A DNA stretch of 64,000 nt from contig NZ_JAQSUW010000017.1 of the NCBI RefSeq assembly GCF_028649395.1, positions 583,719 through 647,718 of the forward strand. The letters run 5' to 3'. Every line of letters starts with the position of its first letter. The stretch's first letter is position 1. Under the pieces are notes generated by a model. That model ran no database searches. It was not told the origin of the DNA and worked only from the letters and a program-made list of their open reading frames with translations. The DNA is from Pseudomonas sp. Gutcm_11s (GTDB lineage: Bacteria > Pseudomonadota > Gammaproteobacteria > Pseudomonadales > Pseudomonadaceae). Of this stretch, positions 8,468-17,337 are shown piece by piece. The translations under genes were made by a program, and so were the position numbers.

Positions 8468-9292
8468 ATGGCTGTTAAGAAACCTACCGCTGCAAAACCG
8501 GCGGCAAAACCGGCGGCCAAGAAGCCGGTTGCCAAGAAGGAAAGCAACTCCTGGATCGGCGAGGTCGAGAAGTACTCGCGGCAGATCTGGCTGGCCGGCC
8601 TCGGCGCTTATTCGAAGATCAGCAAGGACGGCAACAAGCTGTTCGACGGTCTGGTCAAGGATGGCGAGAAGGCCGAGAAGAAGGCCAAGACCGAAGTCGA
8701 CAAGCAACTGGATGTGGTCAAGTCCAGCGTCGGCACCACCGTCGGTTCGGCCAAGTCGAAAGTCGACGAAGTCAAAGGCAAGGCCATTGGCAAGTGGAGC
8801 GAACTGGAAGAGGCTTTCGACAAGCGTCTTAACAGCGCCATCTCTCGCCTGGGTGTGCCCAGCCGCAATGAAGTGAAGTCGCTGCAGACCAAGGTCGACA
8901 GCCTGACCAAGCAGATCGAGAAGCTCACCGGTCAGTCGGTCAAGCCGGTCGCCAAGACCGCCGCCAAACCGGCAGTCAAAGCCGCTGCCAAACCAGCTGC
9001 GAAACCCGCTAGCAAGGCTGCAGCTAAACCTGCCGCCAAGCCTGCTGCGAAGCCAGCCGTCAAGGCCGCTGCCAAGCCGGTAGCGAAGCCTGCGGCTAAA
9101 CCGGTAGCTGCCAAGCCTGCGGCCAAACCCGCTGCAAAACCGGCCGCCAAGCCGGCAGCCGTGAAGAAGCCGGTGGTGAAGAAGCCTGCCGCGCCGAAAC
9201 CGGTCGCTGCCAAGCCCGCCGCTCCGGCGCCGGCTCCGGCTGCTACCCCGGCACCGGCCGCTGCACCGGCAACTCCCGCTACTCCGTCCTGA
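8468..9292 (+). CDS. phaF: PHA granule-associated protein PhaF (phasin with histone-like tail)
   Basis: A 274-residue protein. Residues about 20-155 match PhaI (RQIWLAGLGAYSKISKDG, DKRLNSAISRLGVPSRNEV) and should bind the granule. The C-terminal 115 residues are an AAKPA/KPA repeat like eukaryotic H1 and AlgP tails, ending in a Pro/Ala run. In P. putida PhaF this tail binds DNA and helps to partition granules between daughter cells. A strong AAGGAG precedes the start. The repeat is visible as a low-complexity tract at about 8940-9290. Confidence 0.95.
   Translation: MAVKKPTAAKPAAKPAAKKPVAKKESNSWIGEVEKYSRQIWLAGLGAYSKISKDGNKLFDGLVKDGEKAEKKAKTEVDKQLDVVKSSVGTTVGSAKSKVDEVKGKAIGKWSELEEAFDKRLNSAISRLGVPSRNEVKSLQTKVDSLTKQIEKLTGQSVKPVAKTAAKPAVKAAAKPAAKPASKAAAKPAAKPAAKPAVKAAAKPVAKPAAKPVAAKPAAKPAAKPAAKPAAVKKPVVKKPAAPKPVAAKPAAPAPAPAATPAPAAAPATPATPS
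8940..9200 (+). repeat. AKPA-type repeat tract in phaF
   Basis: Degenerate 12-15 base units encoding A-A-K-P-A and K-P-A-A repeats. Codons are varied (gct/gcc/gca/gcg), so the repeat is clearer in protein than in DNA. It forms the lysine-rich DNA-binding tail of PhaF. Confidence 0.85.
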
Positions 9293-9308
9293 TCGTTCCG
9301 CAGGATGA

Positions 9309-9339
9309 CAAAACGCCCGGCCTAGTGCCGGGCGTTTTG
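9309..9339. terminator. Bidirectional terminator between phaF and phaD
   Basis: A 12-bp stem (aaaacgcccggc / gccgggcgtttt, 9310-9321 and 9327-9338) with a 5-base loop is flanked by A and T runs on the two sides. It should stop transcription from both convergent PHA operons. Confidence 0.85.
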
Positions 9340-9371
9340 CATTTCAGGGGAGCTCGGTAAGGCGGGCGTCT

Positions 9372-9986
9372 TCAGGCTTCGAGATAGCGATGCGCGATGC
9401 GCTCGGCGGCGTGGCGGGAGTCGTCGGCCAGGTGCGGGGCGACCAGCATCATCACCTGGAACACCACCAGGCGTACTTCGCCGCTGGCGCCGATGATGCG
9501 CTGGTAGTCGAGGGAGAACAGCAGGGTCAGGGTGATCTGCTCGACCAGTTGGCCGAGCGCCTCGGTGTCGCTGCGCAACTGGCCCAGCGCCTTGAGGCGG
9601 GCCAGTAGGCTGGCCAGGGTACGCTTGAGCTGGTTGAGCCACTGGCGGATGCCACGGCTCAGCTTGGGCAGGCGGCCGGAGAGGTTGGAGAGGTCCTGGA
9701 ACAGGAAGCGGTACTGGGCCAGGCGCTCGACGATCAGGTGCAGGAACAGCCAGTAGTCCTCGGCGCCCAACTCGGCCTCGGCCGGTGGGTCGAGCAGGGG
9801 CGCAAGGGCGGTCTGGAAGCGCTCGAACAGCTCCATCACCAGCGGCTCCTTGCCATGGAAGTGGTAATAGAGATTGCCTGGGCTGATGCCCAGCTCGGTG
9901 GCGATTTCGAGGGTGGAGACGTTGGGTTCGCCCTGTTCGTTGAACAGCTGCAGGGCGCAGTCGAGAATGCGGTCGCGGGTCTTCAT
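9372..9986 (-). CDS. phaD: TetR-family transcriptional regulator PhaD
   Basis: A 204-residue TetR regulator. The N-terminal helix-turn-helix is MKTRDRILDCALQLFNEQGEPNVSTLEIATELGISPGNLYYHFHGKE split over residues about 1-47; the rest is a helical ligand-binding domain. In P. putida PhaD activates phaC1 and phaI in response to a beta-oxidation intermediate. It is the last gene of the phaC1-phaZ-phaC2-phaD group, 78 bases after phaC2, and meets phaF tail to tail. Confidence 0.92.
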   Translation of the reverse strand: MKTRDRILDCALQLFNEQGEPNVSTLEIATELGISPGNLYYHFHGKEPLVMELFERFQTALAPLLDPPAEAELGAEDYWLFLHLIVERLAQYRFLFQDLSNLSGRLPKLSRGIRQWLNQLKRTLASLLARLKALGQLRSDTEALGQLVEQITLTLLFSLDYQRIIGASGEVRLVVFQVMMLVAPHLADDSRHAAERIAHRYLEA

Positions 9987-10064
9987 TCCATGATCTTGAT
10001 TGGCCGCCGGAGCTCCGACGATAACCGGCCGGGGCGGCGCCCGGCCAGCGCTTTTCGCCGTGCC

Positions 10065-11747
10065 TCAGCGCACGTGGACGTAGGTACCCGGCGAGTTCTC
10101 CATGGCTGGGTACTTGTTGCTGCCGACACTGAAGATGGTCTCGCGTTGCTCGCCCGAGCGTTGCTGGATCCATTCCAGCCATTGCGGCCACCAGCTGCCT
10201 TCCTTCTTCTGCGCGTCGTGATACCAGGCGCGCGGGTCGCTGGTCATCTTGCCGTTCTCGAAGTAGGTGGCCTTGGGGTTGCCCGGCGGGTTGAGGATGC
10301 TCTGGATGTGCCCGCTGTTGGACAGGACGAAGCGGCTGTTGCCGCCCAGCAGCAGGGCCGAGCGATACACCGTGTCCCACGGCGTGATGTGGTCGTTGAT
10401 GCCGGCCACGCTGAAACTGTCCAGATTGACCTTGGACAGGTCGATCGGCGTGCCGCACACCTCCAGCGCGCCGGCACGGCTCAGCGGGTTGTGCTTGAAC
10501 AGGTCGAGCAGGTCGCCATGCATCGCGGCCGGCAGACGGGTGTTGTCGTTGTTCCAGTAGAGGATGTCGAACGCCGGCGGCTCCTTGCCCATCAGGTAGT
10601 TGTTGACCCAGTAGTTCCAGATCAGGTCGTTGGGGCGCATCCAGGCGAACACCCGCGCCATGTCGCGGCCATCCAGCACGCCGCTCTGGTAGGAGCGGCG
10701 CTTGGCCGACTCCAGGGTCTGCTCGTCGGCGAACAGCATCGCCGGGCTTTCCACCTGGGCGTCCAGCAGGCTGACCATATAGGTGGCGCAGCCGATCTTG
10801 CGCAGCTGGCGCTTGGCCTGCAGATGGCCCTGCAGGGCGGCGACGGTCAGGCCGCCGGCGCAGGCGCCCATCAGGTTCACTTCCTTGCTGCCGGTGATCG
10901 AGCGGCACACTTCGGTGGCCTCGTCGACGGCCTGCACATAGCTGGACAGGCCCCACTCGCGATGGCGCGCATCCGGGTTGCGCCAGCTGATCATGAACAC
11001 CTGCAGACCGTTCTTCAGGCAGTACTGGACGAAGCTCTTCTCCGGGCTGAGGTCGAAGATGTAGAACTTGTTGATCTGTGGTGGCACCACCAGCAATGGG
11101 CGCTCGTACTGTTTCTCGCTCATCGGCTTGTAGTGGATCAGTTCGAACATCTCGCAGCGGAACACCACCGAGCCCGGGGTGATGGCGAGATTACGGCCGA
11201 CCTCGAAGGCGCGCTTGTCGACCTGTTGCGGCATGCCGGCGTTGTGCAGCAGGTCGTCGAACATCTGCCGCGCGCCGCGCAACGCGCTGCTGCCGCCGCT
11301 GTTGAACAGTTCCTTGACCGCCAGCGGGTTGAGCAGCGTGTTGGAGGGCGACAGCGCGTCGTTGAGCAGGGAGAAGAGGAAGTGCGCGCGGGTGCGATCA
11401 TCCGGCGACAGGTCGCTCTCGTCGATCCACGCCTTGAGCTGCTTCTGCCAGGCCAGGTAGGCCTGCAGGCTGCGGCGGTAGAACGGATTGAGGTGCCAGG
11501 TCGGGTCGGCGAAGCGGCTGTCCTGCGGGTTGGGCTGGTACGGCGTATCACCGAGCAGGACCCGTCCCAGCTGCTTGCCGAACGCCAGCAGGTGTCGCGT
11601 GCTGTGCATCGGCTGGCGCAGGCCCTGGAAGGCCAGGGTGCGTAGGGTGGAGGTGAGGTCGCGGCCGCGCAGACCGACCATCGCGCTCTGCGCATTCATG
11701 AAGTGTGCGGGTACCGGCATGGATCCCGGTGCATTCTTGTCACGCAT
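10065..11747 (-). CDS. phaC2: Class II poly(3-hydroxyalkanoate) synthase PhaC2
   Basis: A 560-residue synthase that polymerises (R)-3-hydroxyacyl-CoA into medium-chain-length PHA on the granule surface. The lipase-like box is MGACAGG with Cys296; the other triad residues are Asp452 in INDHITPW and His480 in SNSGHIQSILNPPGN. It is a clear paralogue of PhaC1, with a different N-terminus. A 7-bp inverted repeat lies 22 bases upstream of its start. Translation could also begin at Met10. Confidence 0.97.
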   Translation of the reverse strand: MRDKNAPGSMPVPAHFMNAQSAMVGLRGRDLTSTLRTLAFQGLRQPMHSTRHLLAFGKQLGRVLLGDTPYQPNPQDSRFADPTWHLNPFYRRSLQAYLAWQKQLKAWIDESDLSPDDRTRAHFLFSLLNDALSPSNTLLNPLAVKELFNSGGSSALRGARQMFDDLLHNAGMPQQVDKRAFEVGRNLAITPGSVVFRCEMFELIHYKPMSEKQYERPLLVVPPQINKFYIFDLSPEKSFVQYCLKNGLQVFMISWRNPDARHREWGLSSYVQAVDEATEVCRSITGSKEVNLMGACAGGLTVAALQGHLQAKRQLRKIGCATYMVSLLDAQVESPAMLFADEQTLESAKRRSYQSGVLDGRDMARVFAWMRPNDLIWNYWVNNYLMGKEPPAFDILYWNNDNTRLPAAMHGDLLDLFKHNPLSRAGALEVCGTPIDLSKVNLDSFSVAGINDHITPWDTVYRSALLLGGNSRFVLSNSGHIQSILNPPGNPKATYFENGKMTSDPRAWYHDAQKKEGSWWPQWLEWIQQRSGEQRETIFSVGSNKYPAMENSPGTYVHVR

Positions 11748-11768
11748 GGGGCTGGCTCCGTCATCGTA

Positions 11769-11787
11769 CTGTCACGTCCAGTGACAG
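11769..11787. promoter_or_regulatory. Inverted repeat upstream of phaC2 (possible operator)
   Basis: CTGTCAC and GTGACAG (11769-11775, 11781-11787) form a perfect 7-bp inverted repeat with 5-base spacer, 22-40 bases before the phaC2 start. It looks like a dimeric regulator site. No matching copy was found near phaI or phaC1, so an assignment to PhaD is not supported. Confidence 0.4.
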
Positions 11788-11904
11788 CAAGGCTTGTACC
11801 AAAGCGCGCCGGAGGGCATTCCAGACTGCCGCGCGAAAATTCTTCCTTGCCCGGCAGGCGTCGCCTTGGGGCGGGCCGGCCGGTGTAGCACTACTGTTGT
11901 GCGA

Positions 11905-12762
11905 TCAGTGACTGCGGATCGGTTGCGGCTGCGGATGCATGACTGCGCGCTGCCGTTCCTCCTGCAGGAATTTCATGATGATCGGCGCCACTGCTTCGGC
12001 GCGCGTCACGAGGAACAGGTGACCGTCGTCGATCACGTGAAGTTCCGAATTGGGAATGCGCCAGGCCAGCAGGCGCATGTTGACCAGCGGGATGAGTGGA
12101 TCGTCGTCGCCCGCCAGTACCAGCGTAGGTTGGCGAATGCGATGCAGCCAGTGGATGCTGGTCCAGCCGAGGCCGGCGAACAGCTGCCAGTAGTAACCCA
12201 TCTTGCCGCCCGAACGGACCTTGCTGGCGTGTGCCAGGGCCAGCTTGGGGTCGCGGCGGAAAGCGCCGCCGTAGATGTCCGGGGCAATGTGCACGCCGTA
12301 GGAAGGTTGGATGTAGCGTTTGGGGCTGGCCATGCGCCAGAGCACCTTGGGCTTGCCCGGCACCATCACCGCGCCGGCCGAGGTGGCGGCCAGCACCAGC
12401 TTCTTGCAGCGCTCCGGGTAGTCGTGGGCGAACTGCTGCGCCAGCGCGCCGCCCCAGGACACGCCGATGGCGTTGACCTGGCCATAGTCCAGGTAGTCGA
12501 GCATGCGCGCGGCCAGCTTGGCCAGGCCGGGGAAGCGATACGGTGTGCTCGGCGTAGACGAGCCGCCGACGCCGGGAACGTCGAAGGCGATCACTTCCAG
12601 GTCGGGGTCGAGCGCCTGGACGAAGGGCATCACCAGCTCCAGGTTGGCGCCGATGCCGTTGAAGATCAGCAGCGGCGTGAGGCTGCTACTGCCCGGACGG
12701 ACGGCGGTGCGGATGATCTGGCCATCCAGCTCGATGGAGCGAAATGCGAAAGGTTGCGGCAT
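11905..12762 (-). CDS. phaZ: Intracellular medium-chain-length PHA depolymerase PhaZ
   Basis: A 285-residue alpha/beta hydrolase that mobilises stored PHA to 3-hydroxy acids. The nucleophile is Ser102 in GVSWGG; the acid lies in LVLAGDDDPLIP and the catalytic histidine probably in VIDDGHLFLV. No signal peptide, consistent with an intracellular granule enzyme. It lies between the two synthase genes, the standard arrangement in mcl-PHA Pseudomonas, with 157 bases to phaC2 and 168 bases from phaC1. Confidence 0.95.
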   Translation of the reverse strand: MPQPFAFRSIELDGQIIRTAVRPGSSSLTPLLIFNGIGANLELVMPFVQALDPDLEVIAFDVPGVGGSSTPSTPYRFPGLAKLAARMLDYLDYGQVNAIGVSWGGALAQQFAHDYPERCKKLVLAATSAGAVMVPGKPKVLWRMASPKRYIQPSYGVHIAPDIYGGAFRRDPKLALAHASKVRSGGKMGYYWQLFAGLGWTSIHWLHRIRQPTLVLAGDDDPLIPLVNMRLLAWRIPNSELHVIDDGHLFLVTRAEAVAPIIMKFLQEERQRAVMHPQPQPIRSH

Positions 12763-12828
12763 GCGCTAGGCCCTATACATGGATCTGCGGAGAGCGTCCC
12801 TCCTGGGCCGCTCGCCAGTCTCCCGCCC

Positions 12829-12847
12829 CGTGGCGGGCGCCGCCACG
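12829..12847. terminator. GC-rich hairpin between phaC1 and phaZ
   Basis: A perfect 8-bp stem (cgtggcgg / ccgccacg) with a 3-base loop lies in the 168-base gap after phaC1. There is no T run, so it may be an attenuating or mRNA-stabilising structure rather than a full terminator. Confidence 0.4.
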
Positions 12848-12930
12848 AGCATCGGCCCGGGGCGGCGTGCGGCACTTCCGGGTGCCGCGGGCATTACTGC
12901 GCAAAGCTCAGCGCTTACAGAAGTTATAAC

Positions 12931-14607
12931 TCAGCGTTCGTGTACGTAGGTCCCCGGCGAGGCCTCGCCCGGTGCATGGGCCTTGTTGCCCAGCGCAGCG
13001 GGCGCCTTCTTCATCTTGCCCGAGCGCTCGGCCAGCCACTGCTGCCAGTGCAGCCACCAGGAGTCCGCGTGCTTGGTGGCGTTTTCCAGCCACTGGCGCG
13101 AGTTCGGTGCCTGCTCGCTGGTGGAGAAGCGTGCCTTGGGGTTGCCCGGCGGGTTGAGGATGCTCTGGATGTGGCCGCTGTTGGATAGCACGAACTCGAC
13201 CTTGCCGCCGAACAGCAGCGAGGACTTGTAGCAGGCTTCCCACGGGGTGATGTGGTCGGTGGTGCCGGCTACGCAGTAGATGTCGCTGGTGACCTGCTTG
13301 AGGTCGATCGGCGTGCCGCAGACTTCCAGGGCATTGGGGCGGGTCAGCGGGTTGGTCTTGAACAGCTCGATCAGGTCGCCGTGCAGGGCGGCGGGCAGGC
13401 GGGTGGTGTCGTTGTTCCAGTAGAGGATGTCGAACACCGGCGGCTCGTTGCCCAGCAGGTAGTTGTTGACCCAGTAGTTCCAGATCAGGTCGTTGGGGCG
13501 CATCCAGGCGAAGACCTTGGCCATGTCCTTGCCTTCCAGCACGCCGGATTGGTAGGAGCGGCGCTTGGCGGCCTCGAGGGTCTTCTCGTCGGCGAACAGG
13601 GCGACCTGGGTGTCGAGCTTGGTGTCCAGCACGCTGACCAGCAGGGTCATCGAGTTGACCTTCTTCTCGCCCAGGGCGGCGTAGTGGCCGAGCAGCGAGG
13701 AGATGGTGATGCCGCCGGAGCAGGCACCGAGCATGTTGATGTCCTTGCTGCCGGTGATGGCGGTGACCACGTCGACGGCTTCCTTGAGCGCCTCGATGTA
13801 GGTCGACAGGCCCCATTCGCGTTGGGCCTTGGTCGGGTTGCGCCAGCTCACCACGAAGGTCTGCACGCCGTTGCGCAGGAGGAAGCGGGCGACGCTCTTC
13901 TCCGGCGACAGGTCGAATACGTAGAACTTGTTGATCTGCGGCGGCACCACCAGCAGCGGCCGCTCGTGCACCTGCTCGGTGGTCGGCTTGTACTGGATCA
14001 GTTCCAGCAGGTCATTGCGGAACACCACCGCGCCTTCGCTGGTGGCCAGGTTCTTGCCGACCTCGAAGGCATCCATCTTCACCTGGCTGGGCATGCCGCC
14101 GTTGTTGACGATGTCCTTGGCCAGGTGGGAGAGGCCATCCAGCAGGCTCTTGCCGCCGGTTTCGAAGAAGCGCTTCACGGCCGCCGGGTGGGCCATGCTG
14201 TTGGTCGGGGCCATGGCCTCGGTCATCAGGTTGATGACGAAGTGGCCGCGACTGGTGTCCTGCTCGGTGAGGTTGCTGTCCTCGATCCACTCGTGCAGCT
14301 CCCGGCGCCAGGCCAGGTAGGTCTGCAGGTAGCGGCGGTACAGCGGGTTCTGGCTCCAGGCCGGGTCGGCGAAGCGGCGGTCGTCCGCATCCGGGGCCAG
14401 TTCGGACTGGCCGAGCACGACGTTCTTCAGCTCGAGGGCGAAGTGGGTGACGTGCTTGGCGCTATGAAAGGGTTGCTTGATGGCCTGGGCCAGCACCATT
14501 CGGGCAGAAGTGAGTAGGTCCTTGCCGCGCAAGCCAATCACCGGGTTCAAACCCAAGGTGTTCTCCGAGGCTTGGCGATGCAGGTCTTCGTTATTCTTGT
14601 AAGCCAT
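12931..14607 (-). CDS. phaC1: Class II poly(3-hydroxyalkanoate) synthase PhaC1
   Basis: A 558-residue synthase, the main mcl-PHA polymerase. The catalytic residues fall exactly where they do in well-studied Pseudomonas PhaC1: Cys296 in MLGACSGG, Asp451 in AGTTDHITPW and His479 in SNSGHIQSILNPPGN. It heads the phaC1-phaZ-phaC2-phaD group. A 311-base upstream gap holds sigma-54-like promoter sequences, in keeping with known RpoN dependence of PHA synthesis in P. aeruginosa. Confidence 0.97.
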   Translation of the reverse strand: MAYKNNEDLHRQASENTLGLNPVIGLRGKDLLTSARMVLAQAIKQPFHSAKHVTHFALELKNVVLGQSELAPDADDRRFADPAWSQNPLYRRYLQTYLAWRRELHEWIEDSNLTEQDTSRGHFVINLMTEAMAPTNSMAHPAAVKRFFETGGKSLLDGLSHLAKDIVNNGGMPSQVKMDAFEVGKNLATSEGAVVFRNDLLELIQYKPTTEQVHERPLLVVPPQINKFYVFDLSPEKSVARFLLRNGVQTFVVSWRNPTKAQREWGLSTYIEALKEAVDVVTAITGSKDINMLGACSGGITISSLLGHYAALGEKKVNSMTLLVSVLDTKLDTQVALFADEKTLEAAKRRSYQSGVLEGKDMAKVFAWMRPNDLIWNYWVNNYLLGNEPPVFDILYWNNDTTRLPAALHGDLIELFKTNPLTRPNALEVCGTPIDLKQVTSDIYCVAGTTDHITPWEACYKSSLLFGGKVEFVLSNSGHIQSILNPPGNPKARFSTSEQAPNSRQWLENATKHADSWWLHWQQWLAERSGKMKKAPAALGNKAHAPGEASPGTYVHER

Positions 14608-14918
14608 CTACGACGCTCCATTGTCCTGAGGCAAATACCAACTAGCTGTGTGAAGGGCACAGGGCGAAGGGCTGGTACTGCTCGGGTTGCCGGGTGCGGA
14701 TTGATCTCCGCGCATTCTTCGCATCTGCCCAGGGCAAATGCATGGAACCTGCCAGTTCCTTGGTTACCCGAGTTTCCATTTTTGCGCAAGCGCGCGAGTA
14801 GCTGCTGTGCGGCGCGCGGGAGTATGCCGAGCGCGATTAGAAAATGCGCTCTAGGCGTGAAGGCAATATGACGGAAGTGGCGTGCCAGAGCCTGGCAAAA
14901 ATTTTTCGGCGAGGCGGT
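14608..14918 (-). promoter_or_regulatory. phaC1 upstream regulatory region
   Basis: No gene is visible in these 311 bases. On the minus strand, TGGCAG-GTTCC-ATGCA (14739-14754) keeps the GG-N10-GC spacing of sigma-54 -24/-12 promoters with small mismatches, about 130 bases before the phaC1 ATG. A second -24-like TGGCACG with a weaker -12 lies at 14873-14887. No other clear signal was found. Confidence 0.5.
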
Positions 14919-15290
14919 TCAGAGCATCAGGCGCACGACCGACTCGCTCGGATCGCGTGACTTGCCGGCGGCGGCCAGCTGTTCCAGATAGTCGGCCCAC
15001 AGCTGTTCCTGGCGGGTAGCGAGCTGGTAGAGGTAGTCCCAGGTATACAGGCCGCTGTCGTGGCCATCGTCGAAGCACAGTTTCAGTGCATAGTTGCCGG
15101 CCGGCTCGACGCGGCTCAGCGCGACGTTCAGCTTGCCATGCTGGAGGATCGGCTTGCCGTGGCCCTGCACCTCGGCCGAGGGCGAGTGCACGCGCAGGAA
15201 TTCGGCGCCGAGGCTGTAGCGTTCGTCACCATAAGCCAGCTCCAGGGTGCGGGAGGCCTTGTGCAGTTTGATGGCGGTGGGCATGCGCAT
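14919..15290 (-). CDS. DUF971 (gamma-butyrobetaine hydroxylase-like N-terminal domain) protein
   Basis: A 123-residue soluble protein made of one DUF971 domain: TAIKLHKASRTLELAYGDERYSLGAEFLRVHSPSAEVQGHG, then LCFDDGHDSGLYTWDYLYQLA. The domain occurs at the N-terminus of gamma-butyrobetaine hydroxylases and alone in bacteria, often with roles linked to iron-sulfur or cofactor proteins, though the function here is unproven. It lies 53 bases downstream of hslU on the same strand. Confidence 0.85.
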   Translation of the reverse strand: MRMPTAIKLHKASRTLELAYGDERYSLGAEFLRVHSPSAEVQGHGKPILQHGKLNVALSRVEPAGNYALKLCFDDGHDSGLYTWDYLYQLATRQEQLWADYLEQLAAAGKSRDPSESVVRLML

Positions 15291-15343
15291 CGCGGGGAGT
15301 CCTGAAGCGGGGTGGATAACGCATTATCCACTCCGCGCGCGCA

Positions 15344-16684
15344 TCAGAGAATGTAGCGCGACAGGTCTTCGTCCTTCGCCAGCTCGCCGAGGTGGCCGTT
15401 GACGTAGTCGGCGTCGATGCGGATCGGTTCGCCGTTCTGCTGGCCGGCCAGGTCGCCGGCGCTGAAGGAGACTTCCTCCAGCAGGCGTTCGAGCAGGGTG
15501 TGCAGGCGACGGGCGCCGATGTTCTCGGTCTTCTCGTTGACCTGCCAGGCGATCTCGGCGATGCGCTTGATGCCGTCGGCAGCGAACTCGATGTTCAGCC
15601 CTTCGGTTTTCAGCAGCTCGCTGTACTGCTCGGTCAGCGCCGCGTGCGGCTCGGTGAGGATGCGCTCGAAGTCCTCGGGCGACAGCGGCTTGAGCTCGAC
15701 GCGGATCGGCAGGCGGCCCTGCAGTTCGGGCACCAGGTCGCTGGGCTTGGCCAGGTGGAAGGCGCCGGAGGCGATGAACAGGATGTGGTCGGTCTTGACC
15801 ATGCCCAGCTTGGTGTTGACGGTGCAGCCTTCGATCAGCGGCAGCAGGTCGCGCTGCACACCCTCGCGGGACACGTCGGCGCCGCCGACGTTGGCGCGCT
15901 TGGCGACCTTGTCGATCTCGTCGATGAACACGATGCCGTGCTGCTCGACCGATTCCAGGGCGCGGGCCTTGAGGTCTTCTTCATTGACCAGGCGCGCGGC
16001 TTCCTCGTCGCGCACCAGCTTGAAGGCTTCCTTGACCTTGAGCTTGCGACTCTTCTTCTTGCCCTTGGTCAGGCCGGAGAACAGATTCTGCAGCTGGCTG
16101 GTCATCTCCTCCATGCCCGGCGGGGTCATGATCTCGACGCCGGCCGGCTGTTCGGCCACCTCGATGTCGATTTCCTTGTCGTCCAGCTGGCCCTCGCGCA
16201 GGCGCTTGCGGAACAGCTGGCGGGTGTTGGAGTCCTGGGTCGGCGCCGGGTCGTCGTTGAAGCCGACACGGGCTGGCGGCAGCAGGGCGTCGAGAATGCG
16301 TTCCTCGGCGGCGTCCTCGGCGCGGTGGCTCATCTTCTGCACTTCCTGCTCGCGCAGCAGCTTGAGCGCGGCATCGGCCAGGTCGCGGATGATCGATTCG
16401 ACGTCACGGCCGACATAGCCGACCTCGGTGAACTTGGTCGCTTCCACCTTGAGGAACGGTGCGTTGGCCAGCTTGGCCAGGCGGCGGGCGATCTCGGTCT
16501 TGCCGACGCCGGTGGGGCCGATCATCAGGATGTTTTTCGGTGTCACTTCCTGGCGCAGCTCGGCCGGCAGCTGCATGCGCCGCCAGCGGTTGCGCAGGGC
16601 GATGGCCACGGCGCGCTTGGCGTCGTCCTGGCCAATGATGTGGCGGTCCAGCTCGGACACGATTTCACGGGGGGTCATGGGCAT
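15344..16684 (-). CDS. hslU: ATP-dependent protease ATPase subunit HslU (ClpY)
   Basis: A 446-residue AAA+ unfoldase that feeds substrates to HslV. Walker A is GPTGVGKT (residues 56-63), Walker B IVFIDEIDKV, and the C-terminus ends in the conserved LSRYIL tail that inserts into HslV to activate it. The I-domain region (about 110-240) is charged and helical, as expected. It lies 27 bases downstream of hslV in a heat-shock type hslVU pair. Confidence 0.98.
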   Translation of the reverse strand: MPMTPREIVSELDRHIIGQDDAKRAVAIALRNRWRRMQLPAELRQEVTPKNILMIGPTGVGKTEIARRLAKLANAPFLKVEATKFTEVGYVGRDVESIIRDLADAALKLLREQEVQKMSHRAEDAAEERILDALLPPARVGFNDDPAPTQDSNTRQLFRKRLREGQLDDKEIDIEVAEQPAGVEIMTPPGMEEMTSQLQNLFSGLTKGKKKSRKLKVKEAFKLVRDEEAARLVNEEDLKARALESVEQHGIVFIDEIDKVAKRANVGGADVSREGVQRDLLPLIEGCTVNTKLGMVKTDHILFIASGAFHLAKPSDLVPELQGRLPIRVELKPLSPEDFERILTEPHAALTEQYSELLKTEGLNIEFAADGIKRIAEIAWQVNEKTENIGARRLHTLLERLLEEVSFSAGDLAGQQNGEPIRIDADYVNGHLGELAKDEDLSRYIL

Positions 16685-16711
16685 GCAGGCTTGCTCCAGC
16701 AGAAACCGCGC

Positions 16712-17242
16712 TTACTCGGCGCAGTCTTCCTCTTCGATAGTCAGGTTCTGGTTAGTGAAGACACAGATGGAACCGGCAATGTTCAATGCCGCCTCGGTGA
16801 TTTCACGCGCACTCAGGTCGGTCTTCTGCAGCAGGGCCATGGCCGCGGCCTGGGCGAAACCGCCGCCGGAGCCCATGGCGATCAGGCCGTGTTCGGGTTC
16901 GACCACGTCGCCGTTGCCGGTGATGATCAAGGATGCGTCCTTGTTGGCCACTGCCAGCATGGCTTCCAGGCGGCTCAGCGAACGATCGGTACGCCAGTCC
17001 TTGGCCAGCTCGACGGCGGCGCGCACCAGATGGCCCTGGTGTTTCTCCAGCTGGCCCTCGAAGCGTTCGAACAGGGTGAAGGCGTCGGCGGTGGCGCCGG
17101 CGAAACCGGCCAGCACCTGGCCGTGGTAGAGGCGCCGGACCTTCTTGGCGTTGCCCTTCATCACGGTGTTGCCGAGGGAAACCTGGCCGTCGCCGCCCAT
17201 GACGACTTTGCCGTTGCGGCGGACTGAAACGATGGTGGTCAA
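16712..17242 (-). CDS. hslV: ATP-dependent protease subunit HslV (ClpQ)
   Basis: A 176-residue proteasome-like Ntn hydrolase. After removal of Met1 the catalytic Thr2 is exposed (MTTIVSVRRNGKVVMGGDGQ). The glycine motif GGGFAQAAAMAL and AGATADAFTLFERFE match the family. It assembles into two stacked hexamers capped by HslU and degrades regulatory and misfolded proteins. No heat-shock promoter was identified with confidence in the 95 bases upstream. Confidence 0.98.
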   Translation of the reverse strand: MTTIVSVRRNGKVVMGGDGQVSLGNTVMKGNAKKVRRLYHGQVLAGFAGATADAFTLFERFEGQLEKHQGHLVRAAVELAKDWRTDRSLSRLEAMLAVANKDASLIITGNGDVVEPEHGLIAMGSGGGFAQAAAMALLQKTDLSAREITEAALNIAGSICVFTNQNLTIEEEDCAE

Positions 17243-17337
17243 GGGTGAATCTCCACGCAGCGGGGCTGATATGCCCGAATGGAGATCAGATGGGGTGGCC
17301 CGTCCGGCTTTTCAACCGGAGCGGGCAACTTGATGGC

